Positions 44,072-55,178 of a stretch of DNA of 64,000 nucleotides are shown here, in pieces. The position numbers and the translations under genes are program-made. The DNA comes from Utricularia gibba (lineage: Eukaryota; Streptophyta; Magnoliopsida; Lamiales; Lentibulariaceae). The stretch is taken from NCBI GenBank assembly GCA_002189035.1, contig NEEC01000014.1:1056501-1120500 (forward strand). The letters are read 5' to 3'. The first letter of the stretch is position 1, and every line of letters starts with the position of its first letter. The notes under the pieces are model-generated. The model did no database searches and had not been told where the DNA came from. It saw nothing but the letters and a program-made list of their open reading frames with translations.

Positions 44072-46186
44072 TCTACACACAAATCCGATAGCCACCGAGA
44101 GATGCTCCCGTCGAAAAATCCCACGCAGACACAAATGAAACCGGACGGAAGAATGGCTGAAAATTGATTTAATACCCAATTCCTAACTTTCCCTAAATAA
44201 AAAAGAAAGACTCACCATTCTAAGCCCATATTGTTTGGGCCTTTTACCTATGCACTCACAGAGCCCAGCGCAATAAAAGCCCATACTGTCTGAGCCCGTT
44301 AAAAATGATTTTTTAAATTTGATTATAAGATTAAATTTTTTATTATACATATCATTTTTATGATCAAATATAATAATTTATAAAAAAAAATTAATATATA
44401 AAATTATTATTATTAAAATATTTTTAATATAAAAAATTTTATTTCTATTGGACTCCCTTAGTACAATTGTACTACTACTATTGACTTGATTATTTAAAAT
44501 AAAATAAAATAATTAATAATCTAAAAACCATTATTTTATCGAATTTATTCGAAAATGGTCCTTTTTTCTTTTATTTATTGGGTTGATTTTAATAGCCATC
44601 CTGGGAGGCCCAATCCCCACCTACCGAGGCCAGTGACCATTGCCACGTTGCAAGAGGAGTCGCCTTCAGCCGGCTGGGGCCCAGGCCCAATAGCCGTTGG
44701 GAGGCTGCCCGCCGTCAACATTGACGAAGCCCTGGCCATGTGGGTTCCCCACGTGGCGACGACCGCGTGGTCGGAGACGGGCCCACCACGCTTCTTTAAT
44801 GACCAAAATATCCAATTGCTTGGAAACAAAAGGTCAACATCCCCAGTGGATGATGTTGAAGTGGGTGTGCACTAACATGCGACTCCTGTCCAAATTATGC
44901 CAAGATTCATGTATTTTTTTTCTTTTACAATTAATTTTCAACTTTATTAAATTATTTTTAAACCCCCCAAGAATATACAATTTTTAATCTTGATCACATG
45001 AAGCTAAATTCAGTTGAAATTTTGGGCACCACGAACATTTTGTGTGTGTTTGGGTTCATAGATGTGGGACACTTATTTCAGACAATTTTCAGTTGGGTCC
45101 TTGAGAACTCAAAAAGTTCAGCTACAGTCCCTCCATATGCTGAAATTGTCATTTTCCCTCTGGCCTTTGCTCGCGTCCCCATCTCTGTTTCAGCACATGA
45201 TTTAAAAAAAACAACGTGACGTTGATGCGCACCATACATTAATATTCATATTTTTTATATTTATTTCATTAAATTAAAATAATATTATTTATCAATTAGC
45301 AAATTGGACTTCCATCACTTCTTGAGCTAAAGATTAGTCTTCTAAATTTAAATGGAATATTAAAATCATGCTTCGTTAAAATTATTTAGAATTTCAAACA
45401 CATATGTGTCGAGAATTAAATATGTTTGATGTATATATATATTTCAATAAATACGAGATTTTTTAAGTGAGGTATATTTTTTATTTATTTAAAATGCATA
45501 TATTCTAAAAATTAGATCTATTTAATAGAGATGTATTATGAATACATATATGGTTTTTAAGTTATTTGAATAATCTTCGTAAGATTAGGGCCTTGGTATT
45601 TCAGATTGATTATGAACGAGGAGGGGGATGTGATTAAATATAAAACCTTCATAATTTTATACAAGATATTTTTCTCAAAAAGGAAAAATATAAAATCGTA
45701 AAAGTTGTATATTTGAAAGGATAATATTATAATGTAGATAATGATAATATTTTTGAAAATTTTTATGCAACTTGAATTTTATTAGTCAATAAATTTTGGT
45801 TTATTCTATAAAATATCTATTAAATATAATATTATTTTAATATATATTTGATATAAATTTATTTTAACTATACAATATATATATTTAAATATTAAATATA
45901 TTAATAATTAAATTAACGGACAAAAATTTATCTAGGGGTGTTGATTTTATTTTTCACGTGGGAGAGATGTATAAAAAGGACAATGTGGGGAAAAGGGACG
46001 AATTTATTGCAACCCGAGGGCGTAAATGTGATTTCCTCCAATGCAGAGGACCGGAATGCAAATTTATTTAAAAGCCCCCGTCGAATGCTCCGGCCCAGGA
46101 GAATAAAAAATTACAAATCCAGCTTGTCGTTTATCGACATTTCCATTTCACGGACAGTAGATGTTTGTTTGGAATTTTGTTGATCT
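44072..46186. other. Intergenic between PDH E1-alpha and HD-Zip I genes
   Basis: Starts with the E1-alpha promoter: repeated AGCCCAT / GGGCC elements at 44221-44305 (AAGCCCATATTGTTTGGGCC, AGCCCAGCGC, AAGCCCATACTG). A GC-rich island at 44590-44800 with a CCACGTGG G-box stands out from AT-rich surroundings; it holds a 106-codon open frame of no recognisable family. From 45230 to 45930 the sequence is strongly AT-rich and featureless. No gene is supported. Confidence 0.45.
44221..44305 (-). promoter_or_regulatory. Site II-type promoter elements of PDH E1-alpha
   Basis: Four TGGGCY/RGCCCA-like elements within 85 bp, 150-235 bp upstream of the E1-alpha start codon. Site II elements bound by TCP factors are known to coordinate nuclear genes for mitochondrial proteins, which fits the product. 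Binding itself is inferred. Confidence 0.5.
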
Positions 46187-47112
46187 TCAGAAACGCCATA
46201 GCCAGGTTCCTTGATACTGAACTGGGAACCCCAAATTGCACGAATTGGGCTGAAGATCCTCGCAATTTTCAGGTTCAACTTTCGGGAACGACAGTAGTGG
46301 CTGGAGAAAACTCATGCTTTCATCTGAGAAATCTGGTTTGAAACTCTCTAACGGCGAACTGCTTTCTGAATCGATTATGTCGCTTCTCACGGAGCTCGCC
46401 GCCGCAGCGGGAGATGATGTCTTAGTCTGGGGGTCGGGGGTGAGTTCGTCCTCCGCCACGATAGGATTCCCAGCTTCTGGGTCAGTTGAAGAACCTGAGT
46501 TTCGGGAAAAAACTGATCGGTAAACGAACATACACAGTAAATGATCTTTGGACTAAATGGAAAAGAGATGGACCTGGTTTCGGAGTTGTTGGTTTTTGGC
46601 GAAAATGGCGTCATGATCCGATTTCAGCTTGTCGTATTTGGCTTTCAGGGAGTCAAACTCCTTCTCAAGAAGCTTGGATTTGCAGCGGGCTCTTCGATTC
46701 TGAAACCAAATTGCGATTTGCCGTGGATGCAGTCCAAGTTCTTCAGCGAGTTGCTGTTTCCTGCACGCTTCAAGCTTATTTTCGACTTCGAAAACCTCTT
46801 CAAGAACCCGAACTTGATCCGGTTTCAGCCGCCGTTTCTTCTCCGGGCGGCCGTCGTCCGACTCTCCGTCCATGTTACCGGCAGCCTTTTCGCCATCGAA
46901 ACTAGCCCCAGAGTCTGTAACAGAGAAAAACAGTGGGTTGAGCTTTGATTAATTGCCCAGAAGCATAGACAAATGAAAGCTAGCAATGACACTGAGAGAT
47001 CACCGTTGAAAAAGAGAGAGGGTGAGGAAGAAGTCGGGATCCAGATGGACTCAAAATTGCTTGGGTTCTTCACTGAAAATTCATTCTCAGAGCTGGGACT
47101 CGGAACCTCCAT
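46187..47112 (-). CDS. HD-Zip class I transcription factor, frameshifted in this sequence
   Basis: Homeodomain-leucine zipper I proteins bind the CAATNATTG pseudopalindrome as dimers and act in stress and developmental responses. Exons are 47112-47004, 46914-46574 and 46494-46187. The homeodomain runs from [20 protein letters not shown] to [20 protein letters not shown]; position 56, normally Trp (RARWK), is Cys. A zipper of five to six heptads starts [20 protein letters not shown] and runs to [13 protein letters not shown]. The frame then breaks at a GGG run (plus-strand CCC 46469-46471). The zipper frame ends in a short unrelated tail. The adjacent frame gives a plausible class I C terminus ([45 protein letters not shown]) ending in an aromatic TWLWRF. 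One extra G joins them into about 253 aa. Either a sequence error or a real lesion. Confidence 0.85.
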
Positions 47113-47285
47113 GGCTTTTTTCAGTTTTTCCTCAAGCAGAACTGCAGACGCGCTGCTTCTGGGAACAGACAAAATTTGGAAGAGGTGATGGGGAAACCGA
47201 TACACACGACAATGCCTTTGACTGTGAGTGAGGTATGTATAGAAACTATATTATCTGTATTATTATTTAGTTTTCTTCATATCAT

Positions 47286-47357
47286 GGGGATGTAGCTCAG
47301 ATGGTAGAGCGCTCGCTTAGCATGCGAGAGGTACGGGGATCGATACCCGCATCTCCA
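47286..47357 (+). tRNA. tRNA-Ala (AGC anticodon)
   Basis: 72-nt cloverleaf with no intron. The acceptor stem GGGGATG pairs with CATCTCC and includes G3:U70, the alanine identity pair; A is the discriminator. The D-arm is GTAGCTCAGATGGTAGAGC. The anticodon stem CTCGC/GCGAG encloses TTAGCAT, giving anticodon AGC at 47319-47321. The T-arm contains GGGATCGATACCC with the B-box. A T7 tract at about 47371-47377 is a suitable RNA polymerase III terminator. It sits between the HD-Zip I and DYW-PPR genes. Confidence 0.97.
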
Positions 47358-47693
47358 TGCAATGCCTTGACATTTTTTTATGCTTATTTTTGTTGTTATT
47401 TCTCTCTCTGGTCGGTCAACATTGGTGTACGATGCGTTGCTTCATTTCTCAGGTTATTTATTTGAAGGGGGGCGACAAACAACTTGTTATTCCGCTTGGG
47501 ATATTGGAGCACATTTGCTCAGTTTGAAACCCATTGTTTGGACCTGTACACAGAGCATCTTCTCTGACTTCTTTGTCATCATGAGAGCACATTCTGAGCT
47601 CATCAGATGTCGGTTGGAATATGCATCACGTACAGGGGATCAACATTGAAGTTGTTCTGCTGATGTGCAGGGTGTCTGGGATCAACAGAAAAT
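47358..47693. other. Spacer between tRNA-Ala and the DYW PPR gene
   Basis: 336 bp holding the tRNA's T-rich terminator at the left and the 3' UTR of the DYW PPR gene. No other feature is visible. Confidence 0.45.
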
Positions 47694-49634
47694 TCACCAG
47701 AAGTTAGAGCAGGAACATGATCCACCATGGAAATGATGGAATCTCATGTTGTCTCTCACAAGTATTTTCCTTGAAATAAGTTTAGAGACGCAGCACATAA
47801 ACATGTGACAGTCCTCACAGATTCTAAGGTTTTTCACGATTCTGATGACTGAGCCATCTTCAGTAGTCACCAAAGCGTAAGCTAAAGCTAACTTCTCACT
47901 GTGACTCATCAGAATCCTTCTTTTCTCCTCATCACTGACATCGTACACCACGCAGCTCATGTCAGGTTTGTATCCTTCGATCTTCAGCTCATTCACAAGG
48001 GTCTCTAGTCTTTCCCTTATCTGGATGGATCTTGGATGGGTCATCTCGCCTGCATGGAATTTGTGGATCACGCCATTTTCTCCTTCGACCCAACTGAATC
48101 CGGGGCTTTTTTGCAGGCCCTTTTGTTTCATTACCTTTTTCAGATTCAGAACGTCTTCCCATCTTTCTGCCTTGGCATAAACATGAGCAAGCAGAATGTA
48201 ATTCCCTAAATTCCAAGGTTCAAGCTCGAATAGGTTCCTTGCAGCAACTTCGGCTACATCTGGATCTAAATGTTTACGGCATGCTCCAAGAACAGCTCCC
48301 CAGATACCGGCATTGGGTTCCATAGGCATACTTTTGATTAGAGCAAGAGCTTCCTGCAGCCGTCCGCTTCTACTGAGAAGATCCACCATGCAGTTGTAAT
48401 GATCTATACATGGTTTGATGCCGTAAGATGACTCCATTATCTTGAAGAAATGCTGACCTTTGGATACAAGCCCTCCATGGCTACAAGCCGTGAGGACAGC
48501 CATGAAAGTCACCAAATTCGGTTCCACACCACTGGTTTTCACCATCTCCTCAAATAACTCTACTGCTGCATTTGCACTCCCGTGAATAGCAAGAGCATTG
48601 ATCATCGAACTGTAGGCATAGACATTCTTTTCCCGCATAGAATTGAAGACATCGTACGCTTCAGCAATGGATCCACATTTTGAGTACATATCAATCAACG
48701 CTGAACCCAAGTGTACGTCTGTTTCTGGGCTAAAAGGCGAATTTTCAACCACATTCATGACCCATTCAGCATATTTCACAGATCCCAGCTGCGCACAAGC
48801 GTTGATGATGCCTACCAGCGTTACCTCATCAACTTGCACCCCTGCGTTCTGCATTGCTTCGAAGTACTCCAAGGCTTCTTTTGGCTTCGCATTCTGCACA
48901 AAACCAGTTACCATTGCTGTCCATACCACAACATCCTTATCAGTCAAAGTAGAGAACAGTTCACTTGCAGAAACCATATCTCCAGCCTTGGCATAAGCAA
49001 CAATAAGAGTAGTCCATGAAATCATATCACGGTCAGGCATTTCGTCGAACATCTTTCTTGCCCAATCTAACCTTCCGCAATTCAAGTACATGTCAATCAA
49101 TACATTACCCACATGCGTATCTTCGATAAAGCCACCAAGTTTCAAGCTCTCACCATGGAGCTGCCGACCAAAATCAACGTTCATTTCTCTGGAAGACGCC
49201 TTCAGCAGGGCAGAGAAAGTAAACGACAGGGGAATGAGACCCACCTTTCTCATCGACTTATACGCAGAAACCGATTCACGGACCATCCCATCGATCAAGT
49301 ATCCCCTAATCAACGCTGTATATAGAAAAGCATTGGGACATCTCACCTGGGAAAAAACAGAAACTCCGTAACTGTTCATCGTCACGTTCATCCTTGATAG
49401 CGTCCTTAGAAGCTTCGCTACTATGTAAGAGGACTGATGGAGGCATTTCCGCACTAAAGAAGCATGGATTTGTTTGACGTGAGTGAGGCTCTTGCAACCT
49501 TCAAGTTCGTCAATAAGCCGGTTTTCTAACTGCCTGATTCGCTGCAGCTCTGAAAAGGGGATAAACGGAACCTTCTGAGACGGAAATTTGAAGGGCCTGG
49601 AGGAAGCCACCGAATCCGCAACGATGGAAACCAT
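47694..49634 (-). CDS. DYW-class pentatricopeptide repeat protein
   Basis: PLS-type PPR with E, E+ and DYW domains, the plant organellar C-to-U RNA editing factor architecture. It is a single exon of 646 aa, resembling the At5g44230-type protein. An N-terminal targeting stretch (MVSIVADSVASSRPFKFPSQ) is followed by about a dozen P, L and S repeats, for example NVLIDMYLNCGRLDWARKMF, SWTTLIVAYAKAGDMVSASE and TFMAVLTACSHGGLVSKGQH. The E domain includes WGAVLGACRKHLDPDVAEVA. The DYW deaminase shows the HSE zinc/catalytic motif (SHSEKLALAYAL) and the CxxCH ligands (ICEDCHMF). The final triplet is NFW (CSCSNFW) instead of DYW; NFW-like ends occur in functional members. The gene is intact, unlike the P-class PPR near 4 kb. 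Confidence 0.94.
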   Translation of the reverse strand: MVSIVADSVASSRPFKFPSQKVPFIPFSELQRIRQLENRLIDELEGCKSLTHVKQIHASLVRKCLHQSSYIVAKLLRTLSRMNVTMNSYGVSVFSQVRCPNAFLYTALIRGYLIDGMVRESVSAYKSMRKVGLIPLSFTFSALLKASSREMNVDFGRQLHGESLKLGGFIEDTHVGNVLIDMYLNCGRLDWARKMFDEMPDRDMISWTTLIVAYAKAGDMVSASELFSTLTDKDVVVWTAMVTGFVQNAKPKEALEYFEAMQNAGVQVDEVTLVGIINACAQLGSVKYAEWVMNVVENSPFSPETDVHLGSALIDMYSKCGSIAEAYDVFNSMREKNVYAYSSMINALAIHGSANAAVELFEEMVKTSGVEPNLVTFMAVLTACSHGGLVSKGQHFFKIMESSYGIKPCIDHYNCMVDLLSRSGRLQEALALIKSMPMEPNAGIWGAVLGACRKHLDPDVAEVAARNLFELEPWNLGNYILLAHVYAKAERWEDVLNLKKVMKQKGLQKSPGFSWVEGENGVIHKFHAGEMTHPRSIQIRERLETLVNELKIEGYKPDMSCVVYDVSDEEKRRILMSHSEKLALAYALVTTEDGSVIRIVKNLRICEDCHMFMCCVSKLISRKILVRDNMRFHHFHGGSCSCSNFW

Positions 49635-50722
49635 CAGAATAGATATATAACCTTAGTTTCAGAAATCGAGTTCCCCTTCAATCTCTACTATCATATTTAG
49701 GCTTCTTCTCTTTCAATCCAAGATTTCTGGCGATAATCGATATCCTGCCCAACCTGCCAAGCAGCGTGCTGATGGCGCGCTGCCCTCTATCTTGAATCCT
49801 GGCATAGGAATTGGGGATGCTGAATACGAAGAGAGTCTAAATCGCGGTTACCATGCGTATCAGCGACGGCGCGACTTGCAGCGCAGATTGTTCGTCGGAA
49901 CCTCGTTGCGGTTGAGTTGCGAAGAGCGAGGTTTCCGATGACACGGAGTGCTGCCCACAGTTATTGGGCCCGGGCCCATAAGGAAAACAACAAAAACAAG
50001 AAAAAAATAGAAAATTTATTTTCTTGTGCATTCAGGGGAATCAAGAAGATCACTGTCTCCATAGATGAGTTGAACTTGAGCGTGGTTTCATGTATCCGAA
50101 ATCTCAATTGAATTGAAGAGTTGTAGTAGGTCATATGTACTTGAACCATATAATTAGTTTATTGGCTCTGGGCATTGAAAAATCATAAAATGGTCAGCTT
50201 TCATAGGGTGTTGTTTTCTTTGAGATTCCGATATTCTCTGGGGGGACGTGTTTTTGGGAATAGATGTCCATTTCGAGTTCTAGTCTGATCCCTGCGCCCA
50301 GCTTCGAAGGTCAAGCGTGTGATCTGCAAAATTACTGAGCTTTATTTCATTTTCCTGGCTTCACGGTGATGCGAAACTTCATCTTTCTTCTAGGTCTGAG
50401 CTAATTCGCTTGTTTTGGTTTGGGTTTGAATTGAAAAGTAAGAGGGAAAGAAAATTGCTATTTTGGGTCAAGCTTCTCTTGTACTTTTCCTATCTTTAAA
50501 GGGAGAGGAGTTTAAAAGCTTGTGTTTTGATTGTGTTTTCTTGTGAGCTGGAAAAGGGTGATTGTAGCTATGCTTGACCTGTTTTGAGGGTAGCTTGAGG
50601 TATACTTGGTTGTTGTTCTGTTTTTTTGTTGGGTATGGAAAAGAACAGTTAAATGTGATTGAGAACCGATTGATGGAATTTTGGGGCGTTCGTTTTGTGA
50701 AAAGCTTTTAGGTTTGTCAAAG
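49635..50722. other. Bidirectional promoter region between DYW PPR and PBL kinase genes
   Basis: Non-coding 1.1 kb between divergent genes. A palindromic TTGGGCCCGGGCCCATA at 49964-49980 combines two site II-type elements and could serve the PPR gene. The region 50300-50722 is T-rich with ATTTTG and GTTTTG repeats and is the probable leader of the kinase gene. Confidence 0.5.
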
Positions 50723-52613
50723 ATGGGACTTGCTAATCATAGCTTGAAAACTGAATTCGTTGATGGTAAGAGATCGAGGAGAAAGAGGACAGAAGATGAT
50801 GATGATGCTGTTGATACTGGTTGTTGGTTTAAGTTGAGCTTTACGGGTAGTTGCATTCCTTCAAGATCTAAAGTTGATAGTTCAACAACTGGGACCAGGA
50901 ATCAGGGTAACTTCTTATATTCTCCTCGCTATATCAATTTTACGTTACCATTTGGAGGTTTTGCGTCTAGATTTTCTGTAGCAACAACCATGCCGGTGAA
51001 GTGATTGGCTGGTGTCAACACTTCAGTACATGTTTCTGATTAAACTCATCCATTATTTGATTCAACAGAAACTAAATCTGCTGATGACACCAGCAAAAAT
51101 GGAACAGCTGCTCCTGTTATCCCTCCCTCGAATACAAGCAACACTGAAAGCAGTTCTTCTTTGTCAAAGCTCGAGGAAGAGCTCAAGGTTTCTTCTCTGT
51201 TGCGGAAGTTTAGTTTTAATGATCTTAAGTTGGCAACAAGAAATTTCCGGCCAGAATCTCTTCTCGGTGAAGGAGGTTTCGGTTGTGTGTTCAAGGGATG
51301 GATTGAAGAGAACGGCACAGCGCCAGTTAAACCAGGAACAGGGCTCACCGTTGCTGTCAAAACTCTGAACCATGATGGGCTTCAGGGTCACAAAGAATGG
51401 CTGGTTTGACACTTTCTTTGCTATGTTTTTCTCTATTTCATAGTTGTGAAGCTGTATTTTCTTATTGCAGGCTGAAGTGCGCCTTTTGGGTGACCTTGTT
51501 CATTTCAATTTGGTTAAACTAATAGGCTACTGTATCGAAGATGATCAGAGGCTGCTGGTATACGAGTTCATGCCAAGGGGAAGCTTGGAAAATCACCTCT
51601 TCAGGAGTAAGTACCATACCCTGTGTTTGATTCACAATCACAGAAGAAAATGGGAAAATCCCAGACATTATCTGTTCTGCTTCACAGGGTCCCTGCCTCT
51701 TCCATGGTCCATTAGGATGAAAATAGCTCTTGGTGCAGCAAGGGGCCTCGCATTTCTTCACGAGGAAGCCGAGAGACCAGTAATATATCGTGATTTTAAG
51801 ACATCTAATATTTTGTTGGATGCTGTGAGTGTTCCATCTTTTGCTTCAAGCTTTCCAGTTCATGGAGTACATCCTTTAGCTCTCTTGATTCAGAAAATTC
51901 ATTCAACTCTCGTTCAGGAGTACAATGCCAAACTTTCTGACTTTGGGCTTGCAAAGGATGCCCCTGATGAAGGGAAGACACATGTTTCCACCCGAGTTAT
52001 GGGCACCTATGGGTATGCTGCCCCAGAGTATGTGATGACAGGTAAACAAGCATCCTCCATCCCTGCGATTTTCAAGCTCCATTTCTACCTCCATGGTCAG
52101 CTGTACAAGTTTGCTCTTCTTCTGTTATGATCGGCATTTGCAGGACACCTGACATCCAAAAGCGATGTGTATAGCTTCGGGGTTGTCTTGCTCGAAATAA
52201 TCACCGGAAGAAGATCCATGGACAAGAAACGACCCAATGGAGAGCACAACCTGGTGGAATGGGCAAGGCCGCATCTTGGTGAAACGAGGCAGTTTTACCG
52301 CTTGATAGACCCTCGTCTAGAAGGCCATTTTTCCATCAAGGGAGCTCAGAAGGCTGCCCTCGTCGCTGCAAGATGCCTTGCCCGTGATTCCAAGGCACGG
52401 CCTCTGATGAGCGAGGTCGTTGAAGCGCTCAAGCCTCTGCCTAACCTCAAAGACATCGCTAGCTCGTCTTACTACTTCCAGACGACCGGAAAAAGCGGCC
52501 TGAGAAGCTCCTCCAGAAACGGAATACAACACCCGAGAAGCCTCTCAATACCAAATGGTCATCAAGGTTCACCTTCCCATCAGCAGCTGGTAAAACCAAG
52601 TGGCAAGCCATGA
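50723..52613 (+). CDS. Receptor-like cytoplasmic kinase, PBL34/35/36 type (RLCK VII)
   Basis: Membrane-associated Ser/Thr kinase relaying signals from pattern-recognition receptors. Six exons (50723-50906, 51069-51403, 51471-51606, 51688-51824, 51918-52041, 52144-52613) give 461 aa. The N terminus [11 protein letters not shown] offers Gly-2 for myristoylation, and [20 protein letters not shown] is the segment typical of the PBL34-36 clade. Kinase motifs are [20 protein letters not shown] (P-loop), VAVKTLN (Lys), [12 protein letters not shown] (catalytic loop), [20 protein letters not shown] (activation segment) and [20 protein letters not shown]. Arg precedes Asp in the catalytic loop, so it is an RD-type kinase. 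The C-terminal tail is Ser/Arg-rich ([20 protein letters not shown]). All introns are 66-162 nt. The domain is complete and probably active. Confidence 0.95.
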
Positions 52614-53106
52614 GAGAACGGTTACTGTTGTCTGTCTTTTTTTTTGGCATTTGTATTTTTACTGTTGTTACTACAAAATGGGAATACAAGGAAAAGCTAG
52701 TGATTTTCAGATGAGGATTTTCAGGTCTTTGCCTTCAGGCATTTTCCGAAGTTCCGGCCTACCATGCAGCCAAATTTCCCTGAGCAGACACTAAACTAAA
52801 TGGTGATCAGGGACTGCCTCTCTGATCTTCTGTGTTTTGATATTTTTTCCACAGGCAGAGAGCTCTAAAAGCAAATGAATCAATTCACCCCAATTTCTCC
52901 AGTTGCTTATGCACTGTTCAACTGTTTACAATGAATCAATCATTCTGATTCCCTCCTAACCCAACTTATTATCCCTCCCATTTTTTGATCACTTGCTGTT
53001 GTTTCCTGAGGCCTTGCAAAATTCTTTACAGAGGCAGCTGCCTGAAGCAGCAGATCCATTAACTCAGTTGCCTAACGCTGTGCACGGTATGTGTAAATGC
53101 TTTGTC
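52614..53106. other. Spacer between convergent PBL kinase and DUF616 genes
   Basis: 493 bp between converging genes, comprising the 3' UTRs of both. No gene or repeat is visible. Confidence 0.45.
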
Positions 53107-55178
53107 CTATGACTCAGCCCTGTGGTGAAATAGCTTTGTGATCGCCCTCCGTTCGCAGTCCTGAAAAAAAAAACATAAGGCTTTTAAGGTACGAGGAACA
53201 TGAAATGCTTTTTCTACTGTGAGTCTGTGATTGTGTGATGTCTGACCCTGAACATGTTCAAGTAGAAGGGGTTTCCAGGGTTGAGTCTTCTCAGCTTCAA
53301 GTAAGTGTAAGCAAAGCTCAGCTGATCACGCGATGTGAACCGATCAACTTCATTGAACCAAAGGCAAGAGAACAAGTTTGACATTGGTGTGTGAGCTCTG
53401 ACGATGAAGGAACCTTCAGGGACATCTGCAGAACAACAAGAATCCACAATCAATTCAAGCAGAAGAAAAGCATGTAATGCACACTTTGAGTGCACAAGAA
53501 AGGGGACGCACAGCTTGGGAGAGGAACATCTGAGCCAGACAACTCGTACTTTGTGAGACCATCATTCTGATAAAAAGTGAACTGCTCATCAATGGCCGAG
53601 TGGCTATACTTATTCAGGCGCTTGTTTTGAAGAACCTCCTCCCAGACACAGCGACGAGCATAGTGACTTGAGATTGCGTACTCAGAGCCATTCCGCCATA
53701 AGAAGTACTCGATGATCAGCATAGGGTCAGCATTCAGCCTCAGCTTGCTGTCCAGCCAAATGGAATACCTGTAGATAAGCGAAGAGAAGGTATTACTATG
53801 GCCACCTTTCTAACAGAAACATATGACAGAAATGAAAAGCATTACCGAGAAGCCGGAAAGAGCCGATGTGACAAAAATTTCGGAACTTTTCCAACTTTTC
53901 TCAAGTCCTCATACGGTAAGTTCCTCACAACAACAATCCTCCACAGCCCGACGTTTCCATTTTCATCAGGGGCCTTTCCCTCTGTCGAAAGCTTAGCCAG
54001 GCTTTCCTCATCGACAAACATAACAAAGCAAACATTTCTCTTAGAGAAATCACTGACCTGCAGATGGGAACTTCTATATCAAGATGATAGCAGCCAAGAC
54101 ATTGCAGGCATAGAAGCTGGAGCAGAAGTCAAAAGACAAAAGAATAATTTCTTACCAATTTACTTGCTGGTCTTCTCAGGAAGTCAGAGCTTCCAAAGAT
54201 ACATGAGGATACAACAACTCTACAGGTATTCATATATCTTTTGTCATCCTCACGTAAGTCAAATCCAGTGCTCGAATATCCATCATGGTTCTTAACAAAG
54301 CCACAGTGAACAGTCTGGTTTCTTGCATGATAGGAGTTCTCTCTGGCTTGAAGTGTCTGATGACCTCCAAATCTAGGATCAGTGAAGGAACTCATGTTCT
54401 CTCTTTCAACGAAAGACAATGCAAAACGATTGAACTTGATGTTATCCTCCGGTTCGTAGATGTTCGAAACAGAGTCCAGAAAGTGTATTTCACAAGGAAA
54501 GTAACCTGCAGAAACACAAATGAGCATTGTATTTCAGGAACCCACAGTCTCAAACCATCCGACGAACAACGCAGAGAGGTGGTTTTAAATCGGATTTCAG
54601 TTCACCTTATGGGGCAACAATACTATCTAAGCAAGATGAAACAACCTCAGGCATCATTTTGAATCAACTAATCTGTAAGAAACAGGGAGCACATTTGGCA
54701 TTTTTTTCACTCACGCTGTCTGTGTGGTTTCACTGGGGTCTTCCCTCCCTGAAACACAACTGGTTCTTCTTCATCATTCCTGATATTTCTCAAAGAAGAA
54801 AGTGTGCCTACAGATAACACAGAAAAGAAAACACATCATGAGACCACATATAAAATGAAGACTGCCAGCCAGAACCAAGCATTTTATGGTACCCCTTCAC
54901 ACAATCCAAAGATTGAACTCATGAATTGAGATTTTGGCCCAGTACCCTGTTTCGATTTGCTTCGCAATCACTAAAAATGAAAACGAGATCAACTCAGAAA
55001 TTAACTAACCATGAAGATGAATCTTTACTCCGAAGTAAGCCACAAGCAGGAGAAAGATTACTGCTAAGGACACCAACCAAAACCGGAATCTTTGCCTATG
55101 AATCCTTCCAAGTTTCCTCAATCTTCGGAAAGCCCATGAGTTTACGTCGCTGTGATCTTGAACTTTGTGATATCCCAT
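53107..55178 (-). CDS. DUF616 (TOD1/MUCI70 hexosyltransferase-like) membrane protein
   Basis: Member of the plant TOD1/MUCI70 family. MUCI70 is needed for pectin (rhamnogalacturonan I) production in seed mucilage, and TOD1 was described as a ceramidase. Seven exons (55178-55010, 54807-54715, 54505-54156, 54057-53846, 53768-53512, 53425-53247, 53160-53107) give 437 aa. The start MGYHKVQDHSDVNSWAFRRL leads to a basic stretch and one signal anchor (FWLVSLAVIFLLLVAYFGV), so it is a type II Golgi-like protein. The catalytic-like domain shows HCGFVKNHDGYSSTGFDLRE, VVVSSCIFGSSDFLRRP, SIWLDSKLRLNADPMLIIEY, FLWRNGSEYAISSHYARRCV and FIVRAHTPMSNLFSCLWFNE. WLDSK is the DxD-like position. It ends NMFRDCERRAITKLFHHR. 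Phases of all seven exons agree. Confidence 0.88.

Noticed and set aside
46541-46948. 135-codon open frame antisense to the HD-Zip I gene
   Set aside because: Overlaps the conserved homeodomain exon; composition explained by the coding strand.
47286-47357. Possible organellar tRNA insertion
   Set aside because: G3:U70, AGC anticodon and nuclear-type T-rich terminator fit a normal nuclear tRNA-Ala gene; no flanking organelle sequence is seen.
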